Assembly: GCF_902167145.1 (NCBI RefSeq)
Contig: NC_050104.1
Coordinates: 4,030,001-4,094,000 of the forward strand
DNA length: 64,000 bases
Origin: Zea mays
Taxonomy: Eukaryota > Streptophyta > Magnoliopsida > Poales > Poaceae
Reading direction: 5' to 3'
Below, in pieces: positions 34,679 to 45,120 of this stretch (positions are counted from its first letter, which is position 1; every line of letters starts with the position of its first letter). A program made the position numbers and the translations under genes. Under the pieces are notes generated by a model, which was not told the origin of the DNA, made no database searches, and worked only from the letters and a program-made list of their open reading frames with translations.

Positions 34679-37600
34679 CTATTTAGTAATGTTCTTCTCA
34701 GGAGCAACTGACGAAGAAGGACGACTCGAGGAACCAGGGGCGGCATTCACGTCAGCCACTATGTCGTCAGGAACAACCACGCTAGGTCTCCTCATCAGGA
34801 TCCGCCCCACGCGAATAGCTTTATCCATAGCTTTGTCGCGCTGGGCCCTTAGAGTAGCAGAAGTCTCTTCAGCAGCCTTGACAGCCAACCAAGCAGTTTC
34901 TAGCTCCTGGGCGACTGATTTCTTGGAAGCACGCAGATCCTTGATGACAGTATCTTTGGTCGACACCAACTGCCTAAGGCGAATCACATCAGCCAAGGAC
35001 TCTTGCAGCTTATAACGATGATTATCCAACTCCTCCCTGGTGAAGCGATGACTCCTCTCCAAGATGGTCAACGAATTGCTGGCGTCACGATATAGCTTGT
35101 CAAGGTTATCACGAGAAGTGGCGATGCCACGTTTTTCCTCCTGTAGACAAGAATCAGTTTCTCCAAACGTCAAACAAGCAATAAGAACACAGCAAACAAA
35201 GCCAAGATTCACTGGTGACCTTTTCAGAGTTGAGCTGAGCACGGAGGGTGGAGCTCAGCATGTTAGCATCATTAAGAGAAGCAGAAACCTGGGCCAGTTC
35301 AGTCTGACCTTGAGAATTTTTTTCTTCAAGATCAGAATACCGCCGAGCCATATCTGTCAAGAAATAGTCAAGCAAAGGTGTTCAGATAAAAAGCAGATTA
35401 ATCAAGTAGCCAAAAAAGGAAGCAAAAGAGCACTGACCGGCATTGGCCACCTCCAAATCAGATACACGCCGCTGAAGCAGCACTGGATTCCAATGAGCCA
35501 GAGACAAAACTCCTTCTGGGACAGAGGCACCCTGCAACCTCAGCCGACTAGCCATCTCATCAACCAACGCCTGGCATTAAAAATAGACAAGCATGAGAAC
35601 AATTATCTGCCTGGGGTAAAGGCAGACCAGAAGAAACCAAAATACTTAGAGGTTGGAGAAGAATTAGGGAACCCCCAAGTCGTGGGAAGTCAATTGATGG
35701 CTTGACGAAGGATCACCAACCGGAACAACTCGCAATGCATCAGTGGGAACCACTTCAGTGTCATCAGCAGAAGCCAGAACTCTGTCATCAGGTACGCTGG
35801 CCTCTAAAGCGACTCCTTGACCCAAGGCTTGGGCTATCGCCATGCAACCAGAATGTGGAGGAGAAGACCCTACGTGAACATCCATGGAAGTGTGGGAGGG
35901 AGAACCCACTCGGACACCCTCGGGGGCTGGGTCACAGCTCGCGCTACCCATCCGAGTTGGATCATTCCAGCAACACCCTCGGGGGCTGGGTAAGCGCCAG
36001 CACCATCCTTGAGGGCCGAGTTCTCTGCAACAGCCACCTCTAAGGCTGAAGGACCCTCAGTCACTTCTGTGGGAGCAGTGCAATCCAGACCAGCCTCCTG
36101 ACCCTCAAGACCGCGCTCTAAGGTCGATGAGGCGCGGGACGCCGCCCGGGATAACTCCAGCCTTGCATCAGGCACATCAGTGCAAACATCCATGCCACCG
36201 TCTGCTGGCTCCGACAACAGATCTTCTGGGACCATATCTTCAAGAGTTTGATTAAAGTTCGCCAGAGATAATTCTTGCAGACCAATGAGGGCAGATAAAG
36301 CTGGAGAAGGAACACCACTGCTTTCCCCGCTGGCTAGGTAACGCCGGCTGTTCTTCCGAATTAAAGGGATTTCATCCTCCCCTTCCTCACCTTCATCAAC
36401 AACGTGGACAGTACACCCATTGGGGTCAGCTTTGGCCAGATCACACCTATCGGGTTCAATGTCATCCAGGTCACACCCATTGGGATCCACAACAGTCGGG
36501 TCACACCCATTGGGGTCAGCTTCAGCAAATTCAGGCACTGGCACTTCCTCAGCAGCAGAAACAGAAGGACCGACATCCTAATCCAAGCTAGACACTCGAC
36601 GAAGATGTATCTTCTTCTTTTTCTTCCCCTCAGCAGGAGAAGTGGGCTGATCGGCTCGGCGAGAACGCTTCGAGCGAACACTGTCAGACCTCTGAGCATC
36701 CAAAGCTTTGCCGGCCTCAGGGATGGACGCCACCACCAGTGTTTTAGCAGGAGCAGCATCAGAAGAATCCTCAGCTAACATATCCAGCATGGCACTTATC
36801 TCTGCATCACTGGGATTCAAAGGCACCTCAAAATGAACCTGCCTCTCGTCGTCAGGAATTTCTTCCAGTGAGGCAACCAAAGCATTAACTTCTTCGGGAG
36901 AGGGTCGCACTCTAATGCCCAAACCGCTATCACCGGTAGGAGGATTCGACACAAAACTGATAAAGGCCTTGGAAGGAGGCAGATTCCAGGCTGAGTACGC
37001 AACAGGAGCGCCGATGTTCGACACCTTGCCTCTGAGTATCATTTTGAGTCGGCTCACCAAGTCCACAGCAGGAATTCTTCTGTTGGTTACCCGGGTTGAA
37101 TCAGCTAGGCCTCGGTACAGATAGGCCGGATATGCTCGGTCTTTCAGCGGCTGAATGTTCTTGAAAACAAAGTCAGCGACCACAGCTTCTGCAGTCAGAC
37201 CCCTTTCTTTCAACAATCCAACTTCAGCTAGTAGAGCCCCTGCCTCAGCCACCTCCTGGTCTGTGGGGGATTCGGTCCAGCTCGGAGTGCGAACATCCGG
37301 GTGTCTCCCTGATCGTGGGGGGAGGGAATTCCCATGATTCTCCATGATGAACCATTCCAGGCGCCATCCCTTGATGCTGTCCTTGAGTGGGATGTCGAGG
37401 TAGTCAATCTTCCTCCCACGGCGCATCTCCAAGCTCGCGCCCCCCACCAGCTGGTGCTGCCCTCCGGCCATCCCAGGCCGACAGTGGTACAAATACTTCC
37501 AAAGGCCAAAGTGAGGCAAAACACCAAGGAAGGCTTCGCATAAATGAACAAAAATAGAAACTTGCAGAATGGAATTGGGATTCAGATGGGTCAGATTCAA

Positions 37601-37897
37601 GCGATAGAAATCAAGGAGATCGCGGAAGAAAGGAGAAATGGGAAGAGCAAGTCCGCGGATAAGAAAAGGAACGTAAATGATGGATTTGTGGGTGTATTCT
37701 GTCGGAACAGTGACCCCACGGTAGATCCGCCACGAACAGAGCTCCTTCGGAGGAAGAACTCCGAGAGAAACGAGATGAAGAAGGTCGGATTCAGAGACAA
37801 CAGACATATGGTTACCTGCGAAAGGCAACTGACTGTTGGGATCGATGGGGGGAATGATTGCGACAGACGAACTCGAAGCTTTCCGCTTGGGCGTCAT
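34679..37897 (-). pseudogene. Antisense four-exon gene of the Tat element (gypsy-type Transposase_28-like protein)
   Basis: Read on the minus strand, exon 1 is 37897-35673, exon 2 35570-35438, exon 3 35353-35220, exon 4 35140-34679 (TAG). Introns are GT..AG (GTTCCC..CCAG, GTCAGT..ACAG, GTCACC..ACAG). Phases are 0, 1 and 0, and each junction keeps the frame: exon 2 ends G and exon 3 starts AT, giving Asp. The start is ATG 37897 (MTPKRKASSSS) because the open frame upstream is repeat sequence. Exon 1 has a domain like the putative gypsy-type transposon family (VSESDLLHLVSLGVLPPKE, then SPFFRDLLDFYRL and MAGGQHQLVGG), an acidic region with DPNGCD repeats (about 36400-36520), then exons 2-4 form a long coiled coil (DLEEKNSQGQTELAQVSASL). 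Two lesions are visible: an in-frame TAG at 36575-36577 and a frameshift near 35950. Function unknown; such antisense ORFs are known from grass Tat elements. Confidence 0.78.
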
Positions 37898-38037
37898 CTC
37901 AACCTTGCTAGCGAGCGGAGCGGAAGCAATATTGCAGGAGAGCAGAGAAAGCCTGGATGCAGAAAAGCAGAAACTAGGGCACAGAACGCGGAGGCGTGCG
38001 ACAGTGCAGCACATATGGGGTTTTCCTGGGCCCGGCG

Positions 38038-38560
38038 CCACTTCCAAAACGTTGGCATGCCATGTCATCACCCGACTGTTACTTCTAAAACGCGGGCGTG
38101 CCACATCATCACTCGGCCGTTATTTCCAAAACGGCCGACACGACCCATTTTAACTCAGCGGTTATTTCTAAAAACATTGATGTTACCAGACTTCACCCGG
38201 CCATTGTTTCCAAAGCGGCCGGCGTGGCCCGTTATCACTCGGTTGTTACCTCTAAAACGCCGACATCGCCATCGATCACTCGGCTGTTACCTCTAAAACG
38301 CTGACATCGTCATCGATCACTCGGCTGTTACCTCTAAAACACCGATGTCGCCATCAGTCACTCGGTTGTTATTCCTAAAGCGGTGACGTGGCTCCAAAGG
38401 ATTCGGCTGTTACCTCTAAAACGCCGACATCACCAGTAACCGCTCGGTCGTTACTTCTAAAACACCGACGTGGCCCGCTATCACTCAGCCATTACTTCAA
38501 AAAGCGCCAACATCACTAATAATAACTCGGCCGCTACCACCAAAGCACCGACGTCGCAAA
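38038..38560 (-). repeat. 41-bp degenerate tandem array upstream of the antisense gene
   Basis: About twelve copies of a unit such as CTCGGCTGTTACCTCTAAAA plus CGCCGACATCGCCATCGATCA. The clearest period is 41 bp (CGGCTGTT at 38281 and 38322). It lies just upstream, on the minus strand, of the antisense ATG at 37897, where a promoter would be expected. Confidence 0.88.
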
Positions 38561-38867
38561 TAAAGCAATCGAAAGCGTGGTTCGATGACTCCAAGTTACT
38601 ACTCAAGCGTTGCAGACAAAAAACATCATTGGCAGTAAATATTACAACGATCGGCGACTGACCAGAAGGCAAAATAATGAACACAGAAGTGGGACGAAAT
38701 CATTCTTCATAAGGAAGCATTACAGAACTTACAAATCAACTCATTATGAGCTGATGCCTTCCCTACTACTACATTACATTTCACTAACTATACTACTAGC
38801 TACTACTACATTATTTCGCTAATACTATTTCTACTAATCTACACTAACACCTAAAACCAAGTGGCGT

Positions 38868-39335
38868 CTAGCCACTGGCCTTGTTGCTACCCTTGCTGCT
38901 GTCCTTGCTGCCGCCGCCGCCGTCGCCGCTGCCACCCTTGCCGCTGCTGTTGCCGCCCTTGCCGCTGTCGCCGCCGCCGCCACCGTCGCCTCCGTCGTCG
39001 TCGCCGTCACCACCGTCACCGCCGCTACCCTCCTCGGACGGGTCGGAGGAATTCTCCTCATCCGAGGAGTACTCTGACTCATCCGAGCCCTCGAGCCCGG
39101 CGCGCTCGACGGCCTGGATGTAGGTCCATACCTCCGCGGCGATCCCCTGGGAGTCGTCTGAATCATCAGACGACGCCGGGGGAGAGGCAGGAGCCGGAGA
39201 GCCCTCGGACTCGGAGGAGAACTCCTCCTCCGAGTACTCCGAGTCGTCGAAGTCCACCGAGGGAGGAGTCGGCTCGCGCTTGCGCTTGTCGCCGGAGTGA
39301 TGCGAAGAGCCACCACCTTTCTTGCTCTTGCCCAT
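38868..39335 (-). CDS. Second antisense ORF of the Tat element: acidic Ser/Gly-rich protein
   Basis: A 155-aa intact ORF on the minus strand. The start ATG (39335) sits in a near-ideal context (CACCATGGGC). It begins MGKSKKGGGSSHHSGDKRKR (basic), then runs Ser/Asp/Glu rich, has one ordinary-looking segment (EVWTYIQAVERAGLEG, about residues 68-83), and ends in a Gly/Asp/Ser-rich low-complexity tail. A TATA box is 80 bp upstream on the same strand. The low complexity means long frames in other registers are expected; I chose this one for its start context, promoter and the charge pattern. Its role is unknown; a nuclear or RNA-associated disordered protein is only a guess. Confidence 0.6.
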   Translation of the reverse strand: MGKSKKGGGSSHHSGDKRKREPTPPSVDFDDSEYSEEEFSSESEGSPAPASPPASSDDSDDSQGIAAEVWTYIQAVERAGLEGSDESEYSSDEENSSDPSEEGSGGDGGDGDDDGGDGGGGGDSGKGGNSSGKGGSGDGGGGSKDSSKGSNKASG

Positions 39336-39414
39336 GGTGGAGTGGAAGGAAGAAGAGGAGATGAAACAGCAAGCAGCAGCAAGAAATGTGAAAATGCCGG
39401 AGAAGCAAGAAAAC

Positions 39415-39422
39415 TATTTATA
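39415..39422 (-). promoter_or_regulatory. TATA box for the antisense ORF
   Basis: TATAAATA on the minus strand, followed by about 80 bp of pyrimidine-rich leader to the ATG at 39335. Placement is right for a plant core promoter. Confidence 0.6.
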
Positions 39423-40115
39423 GAAGAAGAAGGCAACTGCTCACCTCCTACCACGGCCACCGAACAGTCGCAAAAATTCAATATGCAATTCAAACCATCT
39501 GAAGACACGTCAGGCGGCTGACGCCGTTTTACTTAACACGACACCCATTGGGACTCCAGTCAACTGCGTGGACGATATGATTACACCCGCGGTCACATCA
39601 AGTTACTACTCAGAAGTAGTCTGCTAAACGCTCAGCGTACCAAGCCGTCCCTTGCCTACACCCATTGGGGGGGGGACGCCCAGGAATTATCAGTATATTT
39701 TCCAAAACTGTCACATCCGTACAGTATATGCAATGAATACTCCAAGACAGAAGAGAGATATCAGCAAGGATCAAAGGAAAGCCAAATATAGCCGATAAGG
39801 TACAAGTCTAATCGACAGAAGCATCAAAGCACGAAGTGACATGAAGACTAGTCAAGGGCCATCTATCGAACGTCCAATCAGTGGCAGATCAAATAAATTG
39901 CAGGACCTAGCAAGATATGGGCAGATCGCGTACTCAGCCTCAAAGACAAAAATGTGTGCTGACCTCTAAAGCATAGCGCTAATAATATAATGGTGATATC
40001 TGAAGGCATTCGACAAAAGGAAAGGATGATTCCCAGAAAAAGGCATGAAATGAAGACCTTCGAGTGGATTATTTTCAAAAATCCACTCAAAGCTCGGGGG
40101 CTACACCCATTGGGT
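39423..40115 (+). other. Tat 3' non-coding region, left part
   Basis: No gene seen. Contains ACACCCATTGGG words (39541, 39658, 40103) and a hairpin at 40058-40092 (12-bp arms, one wobble) directly followed by CTCGGGGGCTACACCC. The region continues at 58535 after the level-4 insertion. Confidence 0.75.
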
Positions 40116-41025
40116 TGAAGCGTCCCAATCCTCTGGGACTCAAATGTGATACAATTACTAGTCCCAGGAGGCTAGTAAACACATTTATACATCAGATGAT
40201 TACAGATCTGCTTAAACGATACAAACCTATAAAGGTGGCGAACAACTTTAAGAGTTGGTCCACAACTCGGGACATATCATCAGAGTGGGGCTGAAGCAGC
40301 CCGATATACGCAGCGAAGCAATTCAGCGGTCCAACAACCACAGGCAAGGTTGGGAACAGTCGTAACTCTTACCCGATCTCCTTTTTCTGAAAACAACAAA
40401 TAAGCAAGGGTGAGTACAAACGTACTCAGCAGCCCACCTTCACCCGCGGAATGGGGTAATCAGATATAATGCATTGAATATCTGGAGCTCAGGATATTTT
40501 GCAGAAACAACAATATTTTATGCAGGGTTGTTTTGTAAAACATTTTGTATTTTGCAAAGTGCATCCTCTGCCAAAGGAGCAGGAAGTTTTTTAATATAGA
40601 TCAAAATCCCCTGGACTAAACCATCGAGGTATCTCAGCAATTTCCCACTGGTTTTTATTTTCAAAAACAGCTACTGGACTTCCCGTCCACCATAGCTCAC
40701 GGCTCAACCGCCGGATCTTTTAAAAACCATTTTTCTCAAACGCACCCCTTTTTGAGAACAAAACATTAATTGCCATACCATACCAGTCTCGTCCATTCGT
40801 GTGGACACGGACTATTCGAATAGGTTTTCAAACTCTACGCAGAGGTGTACACTTTACCCACTAGTCCGGTTTCTGCGATCTCACCGTCGTGAGACCCGAA
40901 TGCCTAATCTCTTTCTTTCCTCGCACGTCCTAACCTTAACGGTTATACCGGAAGGAGTCAGGCCACCGCCATGTCCAAACCGGACAAAACATTCCCCCTC
41001 CTTATCCTCCCGGTGCTCCCCAGCC

Positions 41026-44000
41026 TATCACACCCGGCTTTAAGGAACAAAGTCAGGTGCATCTCATACATGCGCCAAGAAGACAACATATATAATAACA
41101 GAGTGTATAGAGATAAATGTCACAATAATCAGAGTATTTATTACATAGCGGAAGACTTATTACAAAATAAAAGAATAAATATAAAACGAACTAAGGATCG
41201 TTGGCGCCAATGTCAACTGAGAAACACCACCTAGATCAGATCATACTCCTCGCCTTGTGGCTCCTCCTGAACCACATGTTCTTCTCCTGTGGGGGGGGTG
41301 TGAGACAGCAAGAGTGAGCTCACATACGTTCATCGCTCAACAAGTCGTGGGGAATAATGTGACATGAACTCACCAAAGGTGGGAGCTCATGGAGTGTAAG
41401 GCTTATCAAAGAGAATGGTTAAAGATGAGCATTGCTTTTAAGTAGTTGGTCAAAATTTTATTAGCAATTACTAAGTGTAAGTAAATACCAAACCTTAAAT
41501 AAAGTAATACAACAAATTAATAATAAACCCATGCATATGCAAATGACAAAATTGAATTTAAGTTCCATAATTTAATCATCAGAGAGTCCTGAGCTGCTCA
41601 TGACCGTGAGCTCGGCTAGTATACCAGTTTTACACTCTGCAGAGGTTGTACCCTTTACCCACAAGTCATGTTACCCATCTGCCAAGGGGTCGCGACTCCC
41701 ATACACCTCTACCTAGGAAGCGCGGCAGGGCAACACTACGAGGCCTTTACAAAGTTCCACTAGCTTCCAAAAACCCGCTACAGTTTATAGGAAGCTCCAA
41801 TGCAGGGTTCTTGCCTGACCGCCATCGCAGCAAAATCAACCAAGGACCTCCCTACACTGACCACTCCCCTACTGCCCTTGCCCCTTTCGGGTAAGGTAGT
41901 CTTCCACTAGCTTTCCTAATTAGTCAGCCAAGGGCGTCCCATTAAACCCTTGTGGTGGCACGTGTTTCTCAAGTTAAGCTCTATGTTCTAATTAACATTA
42001 ATGATCTTAACATGAACATAAATAGAATAACAAAAGAATTGGAACATAGATATGATAAATGATTATCCCAAAACCATGTAAAGCAATAGCAAACTACCCA
42101 AGTGATTCAGGGGTAAACAAGGTAATGAGATAAACAATCTAGGGTGACCTATCGGGTCCCATCAAAATTAACCTATGCATGAATAAGTGATATTAAAGAA
42201 CATTATTGGGTAAAAAGTGGTCAAGGGCACAACTTGCCTTCAATGAGCTCCTGCTCAGCTACTTCAACCTGCTGCTCACCAGGATTCTCAGTCACGGGCT
42301 CTTCTACTCGCCACAATACAAACAAGCACAATATACAGGGAAAAATTAACATCACACCAAACATGTGAACAAAATACACAACAATAATCTAGGCATTAAA
42401 ATAAAATCCTAGAAACAGAAATCATAAATTTTGGAGTTATAGATTTTAAGTTATGAATTTTCCAAGTTTTATGTGCTTAAATTAGGATTAAGTGAGAAAT
42501 TATTTTTCTTACTGTTTCCATGACAAAACAGAGACTCTAGGTGGTAGAGAATAAAATTACAAAATTTTAGAAAGTGAAAAGGAGTAATTTGGATCTCATA
42601 TGAATTTTCTATGAATTATTCAAATTCTAGCACTCATTTATATAATAAAAACCTATTTTCTAATCCATTTATTCAATTTATCATGGCACTGGACTGGGCC
42701 TCATTTTCTATGAAGCGCAGGGGGCTCGGGGTAAGAATCCGTAGACACAGAGTGCAGTGTAATAGGACGGCGGGTTGATTAACTAACATTATAAGGGTTC
42801 TTTTGCAAATCTGCCAACCAAAGGGGTATTCTCCAATTTCAGCCGTAGGATCCAGATCCAGAGGCCGAGATTAGATCATGGTTCTTTAAAAAATAGCGCT
42901 CCCTGCCGACCACCGGATCAATATCAGACGGCTACGTTTAATCAAGCGAAGGGGTACTCCCGGCTTCTAATCGGAACCGCACGCTAGAAGATCTACGGTC
43001 TATATTCTAAATAATCGTGCTGCACCCGAGACCGATCGATCACAATCGAACGGGTTCGGTCTCACGCGCAAAGCGGTACTCTGGGTCTTAATCGCTAGCG
43101 TTCATTTTAGATCGGGCAGTCAGGATTCCTTTACCGAAGCCCGATCGAGGAAGCGGCGGCGCCGCCACCATTCATGACGGGGGATCGCCGGACTTGGGCG
43201 ATTCGGCCACACGACGCTCCTATTCTATTGTGGCTCGGTTTAAATGGAGTACGGGTTGATGCGGAACGTACAGGTAGGAATCTTACCGCAATTGGACGCC
43301 GGGTTGGGGCGAAGTGCGGGTCTGAGCTCGCCACGGTCGTCGGTGAGCAATCGCGGTCTCCCTAGTCACCGGGCTCGCCCAATCCCGCCACGGACGCCCG
43401 ACTGGGGTACTAGCAAAACACCTCCGCCCCGCGTCGAGTCCCTAACGGAGTTAGGCCCGGGAATCAACGGCAGCGGCGAACACGACACTAGACTCCCCGA
43501 AGCAGCTGGATTTGCGTGCAACGAGAGGAGGGTGAGGATTAGGGTTCGGCGTCCGGTCTTATACCCACCTGGGAATTGGTCAAGGCGCTAGCTTCGGTCC
43601 GGAACGCGGCGGATTCGTCAGCCCGTTCCTATTTCCCCGGCGGCGGAATCGGTCACGCACGCGCCGCGTCGTATGGAGAAGACGGCGCTGACAAGCCGGT
43701 CCCGCCCACCAGCGACCGGGATCTTCACACGCGCGCGGGCGAAGCTACGACGTCGGTCCCACCGGTCAGCGAAATTAGCTTAACACACACAGCCCCCCAG
43801 AGTCTGACGGCGCGGGCCCGCCTGTCGGCGCGCCAGCCAGCCAGGTAGAGGGTAGTTGGGCCGAAAACAGGAAAGGAGTAGCAGAGTTGGGCCGAATTGC
43901 ACCTGCGCGGGCCCATAACTGATTTTCTCCTTTTCTTTTGTTTCTATTTTCTGTTTTTCCTTCCCTTTTTAATTTCTAGAATTCAAATTTGAATTCAAGT

Positions 44001-44368
44001 TTAACTGTGAATTTATATTCATTTTAAATGTACAATTTGAACCCAAATAAGGAGATCTAACTATTTTCTTTATAATTATTTTCTTTATCCTTGTTTAGTG
44101 TTCTTTCTTCTCTTTCTCAAATTCTTAAATTTTCCTTTGAGAATTTAAATTCCAATTTGGATTTTTAACATATTTCCTTTCTTTTATATTATTTTATGTT
44201 GTCACAGAATGCACACCATGCATAATTTTAATGGCATATATTCTTTTATTAACTATCTGCTTTTGCATATGGGGTTCACATGGAATGATGTATAAAGGTT
44301 AAACCCACATAAGGAGAAATTGTTTCTCTATTGGTATTATTTCTAGCCATTACAAAGTGGGTGTTACA
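41026..44368 (-). mobile_element. 3.3-kb chromovirus solo LTR (minus strand) inside the level-4 LTR
   Basis: On the minus strand it starts TGTAACACCCACTTTGTAAT at 44368 and ends AAAGCCGGGTGTGATA at 41026 (the usual TGACA end is mutated). A perfect 5-bp TSD CAGCC flanks it (41021-41025, 44369-44373). 3343 bp with no internal coding region, so a solo LTR. It contains exon A (42303-42238) and exon B (41286-41231), joined by a GC-AG intron in phase and giving an acidic C-terminal reading. The GC-rich part (43130-43900) is its presumed leader, with a possible first donor (CCCAG/GTGGGT) near 43572. Confidence 0.9.
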
Positions 44369-45120
44369 CAGCCTTCATAACCCTGGGGTTGGACCGTACA
44401 AGTTCAGATTGAGTGACTGCCCACACAGTCTCGAGTGGTTGTACTTATCATGAGTACAGGTAGTGAAAGATGACAAACCAGTCCTTATATGTGGGGACAA
44501 TCCTTCTGCTCACGCCTAAACCAGCTGAGCCTTCACCTTAGGCCCTCCCCTAAACCAGGGAGTCCCTGATCATCCCTACTCAAAGGTGATAAGGGTGAAA
44601 ACCCTTCATCATACACATTTTGAAAAGCATTTTTTTTGAAAACTCACACCTTTCCTCAAATCATTTGTAACAAATATATCAGGGATTGATTGAGGCAAGC
44701 GGCTGGGTGGCCATAATAACTTGCCTCAAAATCATATCATGCATAAAATAACATGCTGAGGGTTGTAGTTGAAAAACATAGGTAATTTATGCATCAAAGG
44801 GATCCAGTGAGCTTGCCGTGCTTATCCGGCGAAGGGGGAAGAGGAGCTCGCGGAACTGGCTTCTAGCTCCACTGCCTGGCGTAGACTTGCAGATCTGGCC
44901 TCCACGAGACGGCACAAACGCTCCGATAACTATGCAACATGAACAAGCAAACATACAAACCAACAAGTATACCAACAAATATTTAGTATAGTGGTCAGAA
45001 TAGCGATATATAGATGGGTAGAGTCTTGAGTAGAATCTGTGTCATGTGGTGTTGAGATACTGCTGGTGGTGGAGCGAAGGTGCTTACCAGGAGGGTGGAC
45101 TGGAGACGAAGCGACACTAT

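Noticed and set aside
38834..39508. Overlapping 224-aa and 167-aa frames around the antisense ORF
   Set aside because: Low-complexity GCC/GGC repeats open several frames; only 38868-39335 has a good start context and a TATA box.
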